The notes under the pieces are model-generated. The model made no database searches and had not been told where the DNA came from. It saw nothing but the letters and a program-made list of their open reading frames with translations. 64,000 nt of DNA from Ciona savignyi. Its lineage: Eukaryota > Chordata > Ascidiacea > Phlebobranchia > Cionidae. Below are positions 55,001-64,000 of this stretch, piece by piece. Both the position numbers and the translations under genes were made by a program. The stretch lies in assembly GCA_000149265.1 (NCBI GenBank), contig CH002729.1, positions 116,860 to 180,859 on the forward strand, read 5' to 3'. Position 1 is the first letter of the stretch, and each line of letters opens with the position of its first letter.

Positions 55001-58000
55001 TTTGCTAAAAAGCTGTTAAGGAACAATAGCCATACTACATTTCTTGAGGAACATCTGACTTTTGTGGAATACGGTTGAAAAATCACTGGGTTAGACCATT
55101 AGCCAGTCAACAAAACAATATATGTATTAAAACCAGTCGCCCGCTAGTCGGTTTTTTGGACAGCAAGGCAAAATTTTAGTTTGATATAAATAGCTGTTGT
55201 TCATTTTACGAAACTTTAAAATTCGTTTCCATCCACTACTGTCGAATTACAAAAATTGCTGATGTCAGCAAATACAAATTTATTGCATCAATCAAATGCT
55301 TTTGACTGCCACTTTCTGACAAGATTGTAAATTTTTTACTGTAAGTAAATTTTGTATCAGACTACTGCTGAACCCAGTATATTTGAACAAATACTATAAC
55401 AAATGTCCTAAATGTATGCAAAAGACTTTGGTAACCCTATGACGAGTGGCTGTCATATATATATGTTGTAACATTCACACCATGCAACAGACAAGTTGTA
55501 GGAAGCCATGTTAGCACCAGGATGTTCCTATGTAATGACTTACCTGAGCAACATCACATTGAGGAGTCTTGGTCAGCACCACATGGTACCCAACTCCAAA
55601 CTTGCTTTTAAGGAACACTGAAGAGCCTGTAAACATCAAGTATAAAAAACTTTTTTTTTTAAACAGAACAAAACGTATTTCATAAAAACACAGCAAAACT
55701 TATATTTTTTTAAATGCAATAAAGCCGCAAATATTTTTTTTTTTAGATTTTAATTAATTTCTTTCAGTTTAGTAGAAAATATATAGATAACAAAGATTTG
55801 ATTAACTTAAACCAAGAATTTCAAAGAACGCCGAAAAAGTACAAAATTTGGGTTCAATTAGAGGAAGCAAACCAATACAATGATAACCATGGAAAATCGA
55901 TAAACTGTTCCAGTTAATTTAACAGATCCTATCCCAACTTCCCACCTGTGCATCTGAGCCGGCCGTCAGCCATAATGGCGATCCGATCCCCGAGAAGATC
56001 AGCTTCATCCATGAAATGAGTGGAGAGGAGGATAGAGCATTTGGTGCGGTAGATCTGCAGGACATCCCAGATCGCTCTTCGAGCTGCAGGATCCATCCCT
56101 GATGTAGGTTCGTCCAGGATCACGTACTGTGGAAGGGATGATTATTATGGCGATATAGCTTCAAATTATTTCCGTATTTAATATTTAAATACACAGGTTA
56201 GAACATTTGGACCATGATAAACCCATATTGGAAGTCGTGAGGAATGGAAGTGGAAAGCTGAATTTGTAATCACACTTGCTGGATTAAATAAGTATTCCAG
56301 TACCAGTTGATCCATCTAGTCGTGACCCATCAGTGTAACAGACAAGCTGTGATGGGTCAGATGGGCGTGCAGGTGGAATGATGTTGTCATGGTCGCTGAT
56401 CTGAATCGCGAAATGTCGTTCCAGATGGAGAGTGTGGCGCACGCAGTGTGTGTAAGATTTACACTTGCAAATAATAAACTATTTAACGTTTAAATATCGT
56501 TTTATAACATGTTTTAATGTAACAAGATTCATATTACTTTGTTAGAAGAATTGCTCCGTGTTACTCGCGTGGGTTTAACAATTGAGTGAATGAATTCTTA
56601 CTCCCCCGAAATTTGATGGATTTTTGGCCACAAGTTCCTACAAACACCATCTATCCCACTTACTTTCGATCCCGCAGAGAGGGCGATTCCAACCGACAAT
56701 TTCCTCTTCATTCCCCCAGACAACGTGCACGATTGCGCTGATGCTTTGTCATTCAACTTCAGGATATCTCTCATTCCATCGCATTCCTGCTGCACCTCCG
56801 ACACCGGAACGCCTTTCAGCTGGAAGATTGAGTTGTTTATAAAACAATTTGGCGGAATTTTGTTATTAAATATCTTTAGTCACATATTGCAGAAGATCAA
56901 GGGTTTTCGTGAGTTTCAGATATTAAAATCCTTGTTTTTTAATAAATATCCAAATTTTGCTCATGGGGCACAAACTCACTCCCACAAACTTTTGCTCATG
57001 GGGCACAAACTCACCCCCACAAACTTTTGCTCATGGGGCACAAACCCGCCCCCACAAACTTTTGCTCATGGGGCACAAACTCACCCTCGCGAAGAAGTAG
57101 AGATGTTCGTCCACTGTCAGCAGGTCAAAGAGAATGTTGAACTGGGGACAAAGACCCAAGGACTTGCGTACCCCCTTCATATCGTCCGTGATGTTGTGGC
57201 CCATGATGCTCGCTTCTCCACTGGAGGGTGGGAAGAATCCTGGCAACAACACAGGAGTGAAACAGGATGAGTACGGTTGTGTGGCGGAATGGTTAACATG
57301 AAACCGTCTTAGTAACGAGCCCATCATGGGTTCAAAATTTAGTCCGGTAATAATTTTTAGTTGACGAACGGTCGTGTGGCAGAATGGTTAACATGATGAT
57401 ACATATACCAAATCACATACAATAAAATGATCTTGTGGACAAGCTCATTTAAAAACAAAACAAGAGAATGGAGTAAGGTTGTGGGGAAGAATGGTTAACA
57501 TGACCGATACATATCCCAAATCACATACAATAAAATGGTCTTGGGGACAAGCTCATTATGGGTTCTAAACTAAGCGAGATAAAATACCCAAAAAATAAGA
57601 GAACGGAGAAAGGTTCTGTGACATGATTATCCCATCCTATCTTATTATTCCACATTGATCATATTAAACCTGTGAGCATTGACATCGTTGTGGTCTTCCC
57701 TGCCCCGTTATGACCCAGTAACACTGTGATCTGTCCTTCGTACATGTTGATTGACAGGTTGTCTACGGCCACTTTTTCCTTGGTTCCCGATTTGAACACC
57801 TGGAGGAATATGTGGCTAATAAGAACTTTACTGTAGCTAATAATAGACAACTTTATCTTTATACATGAAAAAATAATTTTATAAACCTTACAAACATGGA
57901 TAACAAGGGTTACAAACATGAATCATTATGTTAAAACCTAAATGTTAAAAATTTCCGATTAATTCATGATTTTTAGACACTTTAGGAATCAATTTTTGTT

Positions 58001-61000
58001 AATCTTAGGGATGTCAGGGCTGCCATGTTTAAGGCCCAAGTGCAGTTTGAACTCATGAATTTAAATGAACGAATGAAATTTTGCTGACGGGGAATGCGTT
58101 TAACAATGTATTACCACCAGCACCAGCTGGTGTGATAATTTAATGTTTAATAAGGTTTTAGTATCACAGTCATGTGACCAATGGGAGCGATACATATGCT
58201 GACTAACATACAAAAACGTTTCAGCAATGAGCCAATAGGTTCGAAACTAAAGACAGTAAAAAAAATAATAATTTTATAATTTATATTTTCAAATATTAAT
58301 TTTGATGTTTAACAGTAGTGTTTTAATAGAACAGTTGTGTTACCAAAAGGTTAACGCGATAAGTACATATACAGACTTACATACAAAAATGGCCTTAGCT
58401 ACATAATAAGTTTAAAACTAAGCCAGGTTAAAAAAAAATAATAATATGTTTTCATAATTTTTGATTTTTTAAATAATAATTTTGATGTTTAAAAATTTAC
58501 TTTTCTCAGCCCTTTAATCTCAACCACCCTTCTTAAATTATCAGGTTCATCTTCAAAGTACTCCTTGTCCGTTCCGTTGATAGATTGCCCGTTGAAAGCT
58601 TCATTTTCATTTTCTCCCGTTGACTCAATGTTGATGTACTTTTGGCGAGGTGGAGTGTCCAACCAGTAAGATTTCTGAAAGGACAATTGAATTTATTGTT
58701 TAAAGTTTACACGCTTAGGCCAAAATAGCAAACATAAGTGTTGGATAATATTTTTACTTTAAGTTGTTTTTAAAAATAGAATTAGGCAACATTACAAAAT
58801 TTCTCTGTATTAAGATTTAATTCAACTGGTTTTAAAATGATGTTTAAAAATATTTTCAACAAATTTTAATTTTAAGCACAAATCTTCTAAAATGGTTAAC
58901 TTATCTTTTAACAATTCACTGACAGTTTAATATTAAAAGAGCAAGCGATTACATCCAATATGAATAATTTCCAAAAGGTTTAGTTGGGTGGACAAGAGGT
59001 TCTTACAATAAGTACACTAAACTAATTTAAGAATATTGCCAAACTAATTAAAATGAGTTAATTGATTAAATAAATTAATAAACAGTTATCTAGCAATAGG
59101 CTACTTTATGTCATTCTGAAATAAGACTTTTTTCTTATTTTTTAGATATTCAAAAGGTACTTTTTAAATTTTTCATATCATATTTGAGAAATGACAAAAA
59201 AAATGTTTATTATTAGATGTTCTGCTTTTTCATTAAAACTCACCATGAAAGGAAAATACCACTTCTTGGGTATTCCATATTCACCCGGCCATACCCCTTC
59301 AATGTAGACAGCAAGAACCATGTACAACACAGTATCAAACAGGAGCATTAGGATAACCTGCATTACATTAATGTTATGGAAATATTATATTTATCCATTT
59401 ATTTTGCAATCAGACAGTTTGATTTCCAACTCTTAGTTTAATTTCCCTGTTAACTAAATTTTGTCTGCATTGCGCTAATTGTAATTTTACCATTTCTTGC
59501 ACATACCACTATTTCCCATATAAGCTCGCTAGAAGCCAGGCGGGTAATCTATTTTATTACAGTGTCAGACTATCAGCTAAAAGGTGGTCAGATCGAAACC
59601 ATTTAGTTGTGTCTGTGTGCTTGGACAAGATAGTAGATGAAGGCTGAAATCTGTGAATTCACCCTTTAGAAACAAGATTCTTTTTGGGCAGTTTTGGCCG
59701 AGTCCGCTTTGTAGTGCTATAGCACCTCACGTCTTATTTAATGGGTTAAATTTAAAAAAACAATTTTACAATAACACTTAACACATCACAATAGCTCTTA
59801 ATAATCCAGCGATGGTCACAACAAAATCTAATGATTGTCAGTGTTGTACCGCCCTGTGGTATTCCATTCCCAGCAATAAACCCCTTTCTATTGTATGGAA
59901 AACTACAGCACATCTCATTTAATATTTAAAATTGAACAATTTCTCGAAATGATTGATCAAAAAGGTTTATTGGTGTGATTTGTTCCCATCATTGCAAATT
60001 AAAGGTTAATTATAAGATAGATAAGCGATAGTCTGCATATTTAGCCATGTAAGGTGCAAAATGATAAAAAATGGCGGAATAAAAGCACGAGGTAGTTTCT
60101 GTTTTATACATATTTGAAACAACCTTATAAAAGTAAGTTTTTATGTAGCTTACCTCTAGCAGAGTGAAAGAGTCATCCACAGTTACCCCTTGGTGGATAT
60201 TGTACCACTGAATACCGGTTCCTGGAACAATGATGTTAAATAACCAGGTTTCTCATACAACATATTTTACTTAAAACATATTTGCAATCAACACATTGGT
60301 CTATTTGAATAATAGACAAAAGATACCCTTTAGGTTATATATACATATATCTAGACTTAATTGGGATTTTTGTGTCCGTATACTAGATTTACAGTTTTGG
60401 AATACAAATTTTGTTCAAAGACTTTGTTCAGAAACATTGGTGTCAGAGCAGGCAGATTTCAAAACTATGACTGTTAATCTAAACATGTTGAGTGCAGCGC
60501 AACATTAGCATGCTGGTAGTCCAGTCTTTGTACCAAATTGTAGAGTGTGAGACTGCTAATCAAATACAGGATTTATCAAAACTAATTCGGTATTGCCGTT
60601 GGGCAAGACTTAGCAGTTGTTGACTAAACTTAGTGGTTTTATTGGTTAAACTTAAGATGTAGCAAATGTCTTTATAATGATCCTGAGGTTTTTTGATCCT
60701 CAGACCATCTGCATAAGTTATCCGATGATAAATAAAAATTATGAATTCACTGTGTGAGATAAAGATGCAAGTGTTCTTTCGTTTGCTTTACTTATGCATG
60801 GTTATTGAAGTTCTCGCAAAACTAGCAATAAAGTTTATAAGAGCCACATCATAAGGCTGAAAGATGTAGCCTAGAGCTGCAGGTTGCCAACCCATGCACT
60901 CGGACATTAAAGCACTAACCTTTGCCTTCGAACATTCCCAATAGCTGGCACCCGTTAGACATCGCTACATTGGAAAGCAAGCAAGACAGCAGTTTGACTG

Positions 61001-63768
61001 AGTGGCTAAGATTGCTATAGTTGTCTTGCATGAAGAGGTAGGGCATATAGGTGAGACCATATAGCACACCTCCTGCTGCGGCTGCAACATTAGCTGGGGA
61101 GGACAAGATATAAGGTAGGCAATGGAAATTTGTATATCCCGGAGATATGTTAGAAGGAGGTTGCACCTTCCGTCAATTCAACTTTATACCACAGGTCCAC
61201 AGGTTATAATCCCAATTAAAACTTAAGGTAAAGCAATTTTAAGCATAACTTTACACCCCCTTAATTATCACACAATAAATTTTAATCTAATCACAAAAAA
61301 GAAATTATTACAACAAGTACAATAGTGTTAAATGATAGGAAAGGATGCAATCGTCAGATCACCTCGCGCACACTGTCAGGTTACAGGAGCTATTGCAGTG
61401 TGTTATGTATGATTCAGCACATTTCTTTAATTTGGTAGAACCCAATAATCCTCTGGGTTCATGCAATGTCTGTTAAGTGCCTTGCCCAAGGACACGCAAC
61501 TGACTAGCTAGCGACCAGTTTTGTAACCGCAGCCCTTCGGCTAAAATGTGACGCACCAAACTACCAGACTAATCTGTCGGACTGATAAATTATTGCAAAT
61601 TTGTTTTGAAGGAAATAAGGTAGATGGTTTACCTTTGGAGAAGAAGACGGATATAAGAAAGCAGAGGGTGATGGTAGCGGCTGAGAAAGCAAACAGGAAA
61701 ACAAACACTAGTGTGACATCACTATAAGTAAGCACACTGCCTTTGCTTGTCTGTAAAGTAACAGAAACAAAAATTAGGAAATACTGGAAATGGTGGACTG
61801 CTAATGCATTACCAGGAATTGTGTATCAGTTATTAAATTTGCTCTTATTTTAATCAATTCAAAGCAATAAAGCTATATGGGATATATTGGTGATAGATTA
61901 AACTGACTTGATTGGCGATGCACAAGATTTTTGATATGCAAACCCTTACTTCAAATTACTTCATTTTATAGTTATCATTGGAATAACAAGGTATAAGTTA
62001 TCCATGAAGGTTACTGGTGGACCCTTGCTAATCATGTCACATTGATGGGCCTGGTTTTATCAATCCAAACTCAAATTCAGGTTATTGAGGCTTAAATAAA
62101 TCTTTTAAACTAAAAAAGAAACATATTAACTGTCGTAAAATGCATATGAAGTCACCTGTATTTTGTAGAAGCCAGCCATCCCAATGCAAGATATTGCAAG
62201 GAAGATAAGATATTTTAAGAACCAGGCCAGCCAATGGAGCCAGTTTGATAACCCCATCATCATCATGTATTCCTGGGAGGATGGATGGGGTTAATGCAGG
62301 GGTCGGCAACCTGCGACTCTTTTATCCTTCTGATGCTGCTCTTATTCATTTTATTGCTACTGTGGTGAAAGCTTTATATGTTTAATACCATGCATAAGTA
62401 AAACAAACAGAAGAATGACGCATCATTTTCTTACACATTGTTGTTTTCCTTTTATTGCTAAAATATTAGGTATTAGTTTTGCGGCTCTCTTGTGCCTTAT
62501 AATTACTTCATTGTTTTGCAACCACTGGCCGCGGCCATTTATTTTGACTCCAGGTTCAATAAAAAGTTTGGTGTTTATAGCTACAAGCACATCAAGTGTC
62601 ACCTTCATTTTGGATTCCTTCTCGTGCACAACACTCCGCACAATCACCAGGGAGGTGTAGAAGAAGCTGAGCATCACAAGAAGTGGCAGCGTACGCTGGA
62701 TGGCAACTGTAGGGGGGTTGAGTTTAGTCAGCTTCCTTTAAGATACTGTCCGACTTGACCGCTATATGTCGGATCTATAATAGCTCGGGGCGCTGAAGTA
62801 ATGAGACTTGTATGGCCTAAATTTCTGGTCCCGGGACTACCATGGATCCGCCGATACCAATGTTATGTAATGTATGGGATTAAAATGGCGGGGTATTGTT
62901 GGGAAAAAAGAAATGATGAGGGGGTAAAATGAAATGATTATGGGATATTGTGAAAGGCGATTAAAATAAAATGATGGGGATATTGTGGGTTAAAAAGTGT
63001 AGCAACATCCTAATTATACACAACAGCCAACACACTGCAAAATAGCTCGATTCATGGGCAGGAGTGAACCTGACGATTGTAAGTTCCCACCTCCAATGGA
63101 TTTCAATGCAAACACTACTTACTAACAAAAGTGTCCATGATATAGGGAGGGTAAGGGTAACGCTTAAGAAACATATTTTCCTTTCCATCCAAACCAGAAG
63201 TATTGGCGAGAACTTGTGCCAGCCCCATATCCACTGCGTGCATCAGCGCTAAGAAACCTGCAGAAATTCAATTCAGCGTAAAGTATGGATGCTTTTAACT
63301 GAGCAGTTTCTCTGGAATATTAAATGTACAATTATTCTATGGTGGGTGTGTTGGCATGAGTCACCAAAGAAACACACATTTATTGACGAGGGTAACTAGG
63401 TGAAAACATTAAGCTTTTTCAATACCTTACTAGTATGTAGTGTCCACAGTCAAGTTAGTAAAGATATTAAAATGTTTTAATATAACATATAAATATGGTA
63501 CCGGTACAGGTTTTAAACTGACTGGATTCAGTTACAATTCACTAAGAATCTTTCCCAATTTAAGATCTGCTCACAGCTAGTTTCAATCCCACAACCTTTC
63601 AGATGATGGCCTAACGTGTTACCATATGAGCCACCAATTATACCGCATAAACCTACTATACTACCTTCAGCGTAATATTTTGGTTTTCCTCCATCAAAGG
63701 ACTTTGGCTCTCGAGGTCCTGGCAGTTGGAAGTCAGGAAACAGCAGATTGGTCTTCCAAGTGTCAGTA
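43085..63768 (-). CDS. ABCA3: ABCA3-like full ABC transporter (5' end outside the window)
   Basis: Exons in order: 63768-63665, 63257-63123, 62706-62603, 62272-62156, 61750-61633, 61093-60920, 60221-60154, 59357-59244, 58674-58501, 57799-57670, 57239-57085, 56819-56664, 56126-55946, 55626-55544, 54846-54650, 52853-52729, 52184-52078, 51580-51484, 51036-50932, 50555-50430, 49543-49357, 48780-48576, 48088-47875, 47518-47366, 47091-46925, 46564-46433, 45975-45778, 45320-45133, 44660-44490, 44285-44110, 43891-43803, 43261-43085 (stop TAA). All joins are in phase, giving about 1541 residues. Human ABCA3 has 1704, so about 160-180 residues lie beyond the window. [34 protein letters not shown] and LKDEHQGML resemble ABCA3 more than ABCA1 or ABCA4. 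The family flips or exports lipids at membranes using ATP; ABCA3 itself loads phospholipids into lysosome-related organelles. The gene symbol is a family-level call. Confidence 0.95.
43325..43600 (+). mobile_element. SINE family A in the last ABCA intron
   Basis: GTAGGTTAGTGCCTTACCTT head and CGATGAGCGCAAGGTGATCT body. Confidence 0.83.
43915..44010 (+). mobile_element. SINE family A fragment
   Basis: Box B and TTGTGTCCTTGGGCAAGGTA only. Confidence 0.65.
44289..44310. repeat. Poly-G run (poly-C on the gene strand) at an ABCA acceptor
   Basis: About 20 consecutive G directly upstream, in transcript terms, of the CTGTAG acceptor of exon 44285-44110. On the gene strand it is a poly-C tract in the position of the polypyrimidine tract. 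Confidence 0.9.
44811..45049. mobile_element. Short hAT-like MITE
   Basis: Termini CAGGGGTAGGCATC and GGTTGCTGACCCCTG. Opposite orientation to the copy at 20646, judged by the GAGGATGAAAAAGCCAC segment near its right end. Confidence 0.8.
46085..46372. repeat. 24-bp minisatellite built from 12-bp half units
   Basis: Units alternate CAACAAGTGTGT or CAACAAGTGTGA with CAACAAGCATAT or CAACAAGCACAT. The period is a multiple of three, so several frames on both strands stay open ([16 protein letters not shown] and similar). These frames are not genes. It lies in the ABCA intron between exons 46564-46433 and 45975-45778. Confidence 0.93.
47585..47825 (-). mobile_element. SINE family A in an ABCA intron
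   Basis: GCATGTTTATGCTCATGAAT to CACCAGACTGATCGGTC. Confidence 0.83.
48880..49325 (+). mobile_element. Two SINE family A copies in tandem
   Basis: 48880-49030 is internally deleted, and its tail segment GGGGGTAAACATGAATAACC is duplicated. 49095-49325 is longer (CAACAGTGGGCGCAAGGTGA). Confidence 0.8.
50640..50930. repeat. Degenerate T-rich tandem repeat
   Basis: About ten loose copies of a 25-28 bp unit with core TTTTGGTTTTGAATTAACAT. It lies between ABCA exons 51036-50932 and 50555-50430, downstream of the donor at 50931. Confidence 0.8.
51885..52015 (-). mobile_element. SINE family A, 3' half
   Basis: ATAATTATGTTTATCCCATT to GTGTGTTGTGTATGA. Confidence 0.78.
52218..52285. repeat. Repeat E, copy 1
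   Basis: CATGGCCTAAATTCCTGGTC matches 62785-62855 (ATGGCCTAAATTTCTGGTCC) along about 65 bp. Both copies are in ABCA introns. Confidence 0.65.
52860..53096. repeat. 27-bp minisatellite, left block
   Basis: About nine units of core CATGTTAACATATATGATCG plus TTACAAC. GTTAAC in the core is palindromic. Because 27 is a multiple of three and the unit lacks stops in some frames, it produces spurious open frames on both strands. It abuts the acceptor of ABCA exon 52853-52729. Confidence 0.93.
53097..54015. mobile_element. Non-autonomous hAT-like DNA transposon with 8-bp target duplication
   Basis: The 919-bp element has 24-bp perfect terminal inverted repeats; the first 20 bases are TAGGGATGCACAAACTAGAA. 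It is flanked by the perfect 8-bp duplication GTTACAAA at 53089-53096 and 54016-54023. Both features are typical of hAT elements. No transposase domain is seen inside. It splits a 27-bp minisatellite in an ABCA intron. Confidence 0.9.
54016..54462. repeat. 27-bp minisatellite, right block
   Basis: About 16 units of the same 27-bp repeat as 52860-53096, including shortened 24-bp units (for example near 54225 and 54352). The two blocks were one array before the hAT-like element inserted. Confidence 0.93.
56945..57084. repeat. 35-bp minisatellite ending at an ABCA splice donor
   Basis: Four units of TTTTGCTCATGGGGCACAAA followed by CTCACCCCCACAAAC. On the gene strand most units carry GTGAGTTTGTGCCCC, which is the donor sequence of exon 57239-57085. 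The unit touching the exon is the functional donor. Confidence 0.9.
57268..57580 (+). mobile_element. tRNA-like repeat family B, three tandem copies
   Basis: Copies start near 57272, 57369 and 57475 (GGTCGTGTGGCAGAATGGTT and variants). Each has a TACATACAATAAAATGGTCT-like core and GACAAGCTCAT or GACGAGCCCAT. They lie between ABCA exons 57799-57670 and 57239-57085. Confidence 0.75.
58160..58430 (+). mobile_element. tRNA-like repeat family B, two copies
   Basis: CAGTCATGTGACCAATGGGA near 58168 and GTTGTGTTACCAAAAGGTTA near 58333, each followed by ATACA-rich and GACTTACATACAAAAATGGC-like segments. Confidence 0.7.
60745..60897. mobile_element. Short hAT-like MITE, partial
   Basis: The right end GCAGGTTGCCAACCCATG matches the terminus of the other copies in reverse. 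The left end is eroded and its boundary is approximate. Confidence 0.65.
61335..61585 (-). mobile_element. SINE family A in an ABCA intron
   Basis: CAATCGTCAGATCACCTCGC to CTACCAGACTAATCTGTCGG; lacks the TATCC tail. Confidence 0.83.
62297..62527. mobile_element. Short hAT-like MITE
   Basis: Begins CAGGGGTCGGCAACCTGCGA and ends TTGCAACCACTG. The internal ATCCTTCTGATG and TTATTCATTTTATTGCTACT are shared with the copy at 20646. Confidence 0.8.
62785..62855. repeat. Repeat E, copy 2
   Basis: GGGCGCTGAAGTAATGAGAC, then the shared GGCCTAAAT and CTGGTCCCGG blocks. Confidence 0.65.
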
Positions 63769-64000
63769 CTGGATGAAACAGTTTAATTCAATAAACATTT
63801 TCAATAACAATTAGATGAACAAGAAACAGTTGAATAACATTCAGAGATAATCAAATCCTTTGACAGGCGATTAAGCTTTCTTTAAATTGCTTACAAATTG
63901 GACAATGACGTTTATTATAACAAAGGCAATCTATATAATCACATGTGGTTTGTTAAAGCTATTAAAATGTTTTCACGATTTGGTATTACAGTACCTATTT

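Larger units (their letters stand above)
54650..57799 (-). other. ABCA nucleotide-binding domain 1
   Basis: Walker [10 protein letters not shown] is in exon 57799-57670. The Q-loop [12 protein letters not shown] is in 57239-57085 and the ABC signature [10 protein letters not shown] in 56819-56664. Walker [13 protein letters not shown] and the switch histidine STHFMDEAD are in 56126-55946. [14 protein letters not shown] in 54846-54650 closes the domain. All ATPase motifs are intact. Confidence 0.95.
58501..63768 (-). other. ABCA first extracellular loop and transmembrane domain 1
   Basis: Exons 63768-63665 and 63257-63123 hold the C-terminal part of the first large loop ([12 protein letters not shown]). 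Helices follow in exons 62706-62603 ([15 protein letters not shown]), 62272-62156 ([15 protein letters not shown]), 61750-61633 ([20 protein letters not shown]), 61093-60920 and 59357-59244. The motif [17 protein letters not shown] is a strong ABCA signature. Exon 58674-58501 is the acidic linker to the first nucleotide-binding domain. Confidence 0.93.

Overview
This looks like nuclear DNA of an ascidian tunicate, most likely Ciona or a close relative. The window is AT-rich and intron-dense, with short exons and good GT-AG splice sites. It carries many copies of one tRNA-derived SINE with a TATCC-type tail. Its integrin alpha genes carry an inserted I (vWA) domain. The species is an inference, because no database search was possible.

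Layout: (1) About 1-13.9 kb, plus strand: two tandem integrin-alpha-like 5' halves. The first enters from the left edge. The second starts at a signal-peptide exon at 6536. Each has an I domain spread over five exons with the same splice phases. Neither continues convincingly into the rest of the beta-propeller, legs and membrane anchor, so both may be truncated. (2) About 17.6-35.0 kb, minus strand: a complete TRPC-type cation channel gene of 19 exons plus one extra pore exon, predicted at about 930-961 residues. Two tandem 140-nt exons of identical phase encode alternative pore segments. A 100-bp assembly gap lies just upstream of them. (3) About 35-41 kb: mostly repeats and AT-rich sequence. 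(4) About 41.4-42.5 kb, minus: three exons of SDHAF2, the succinate dehydrogenase assembly factor; the last exon was not found. (5) 43.1 kb to the right edge, minus: 32 exons of an ABCA3-like full ABC transporter, running from the first extracellular loop to the stop codon. Its first exons lie beyond 64 kb.

Exon joins were checked by hand for reading phase. All joins are consistent in the ABCA and SDHAF2 models. The TRPC model is also consistent if one of two nested donors is used at exon 3. In the second integrin copy the frame breaks after 13711. The three minus-strand genes do unrelated jobs (calcium-permeable channel, mitochondrial complex II assembly, lipid transport) and nothing suggests a shared pathway.

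The most interesting points are the duplicated TRPC pore exons, minisatellites that begin exactly at splice junctions and contain copies of the splice donor, DNA transposons nested in other repeats with exact target-site duplications, and poly-C tracts at ABCA splice acceptors.
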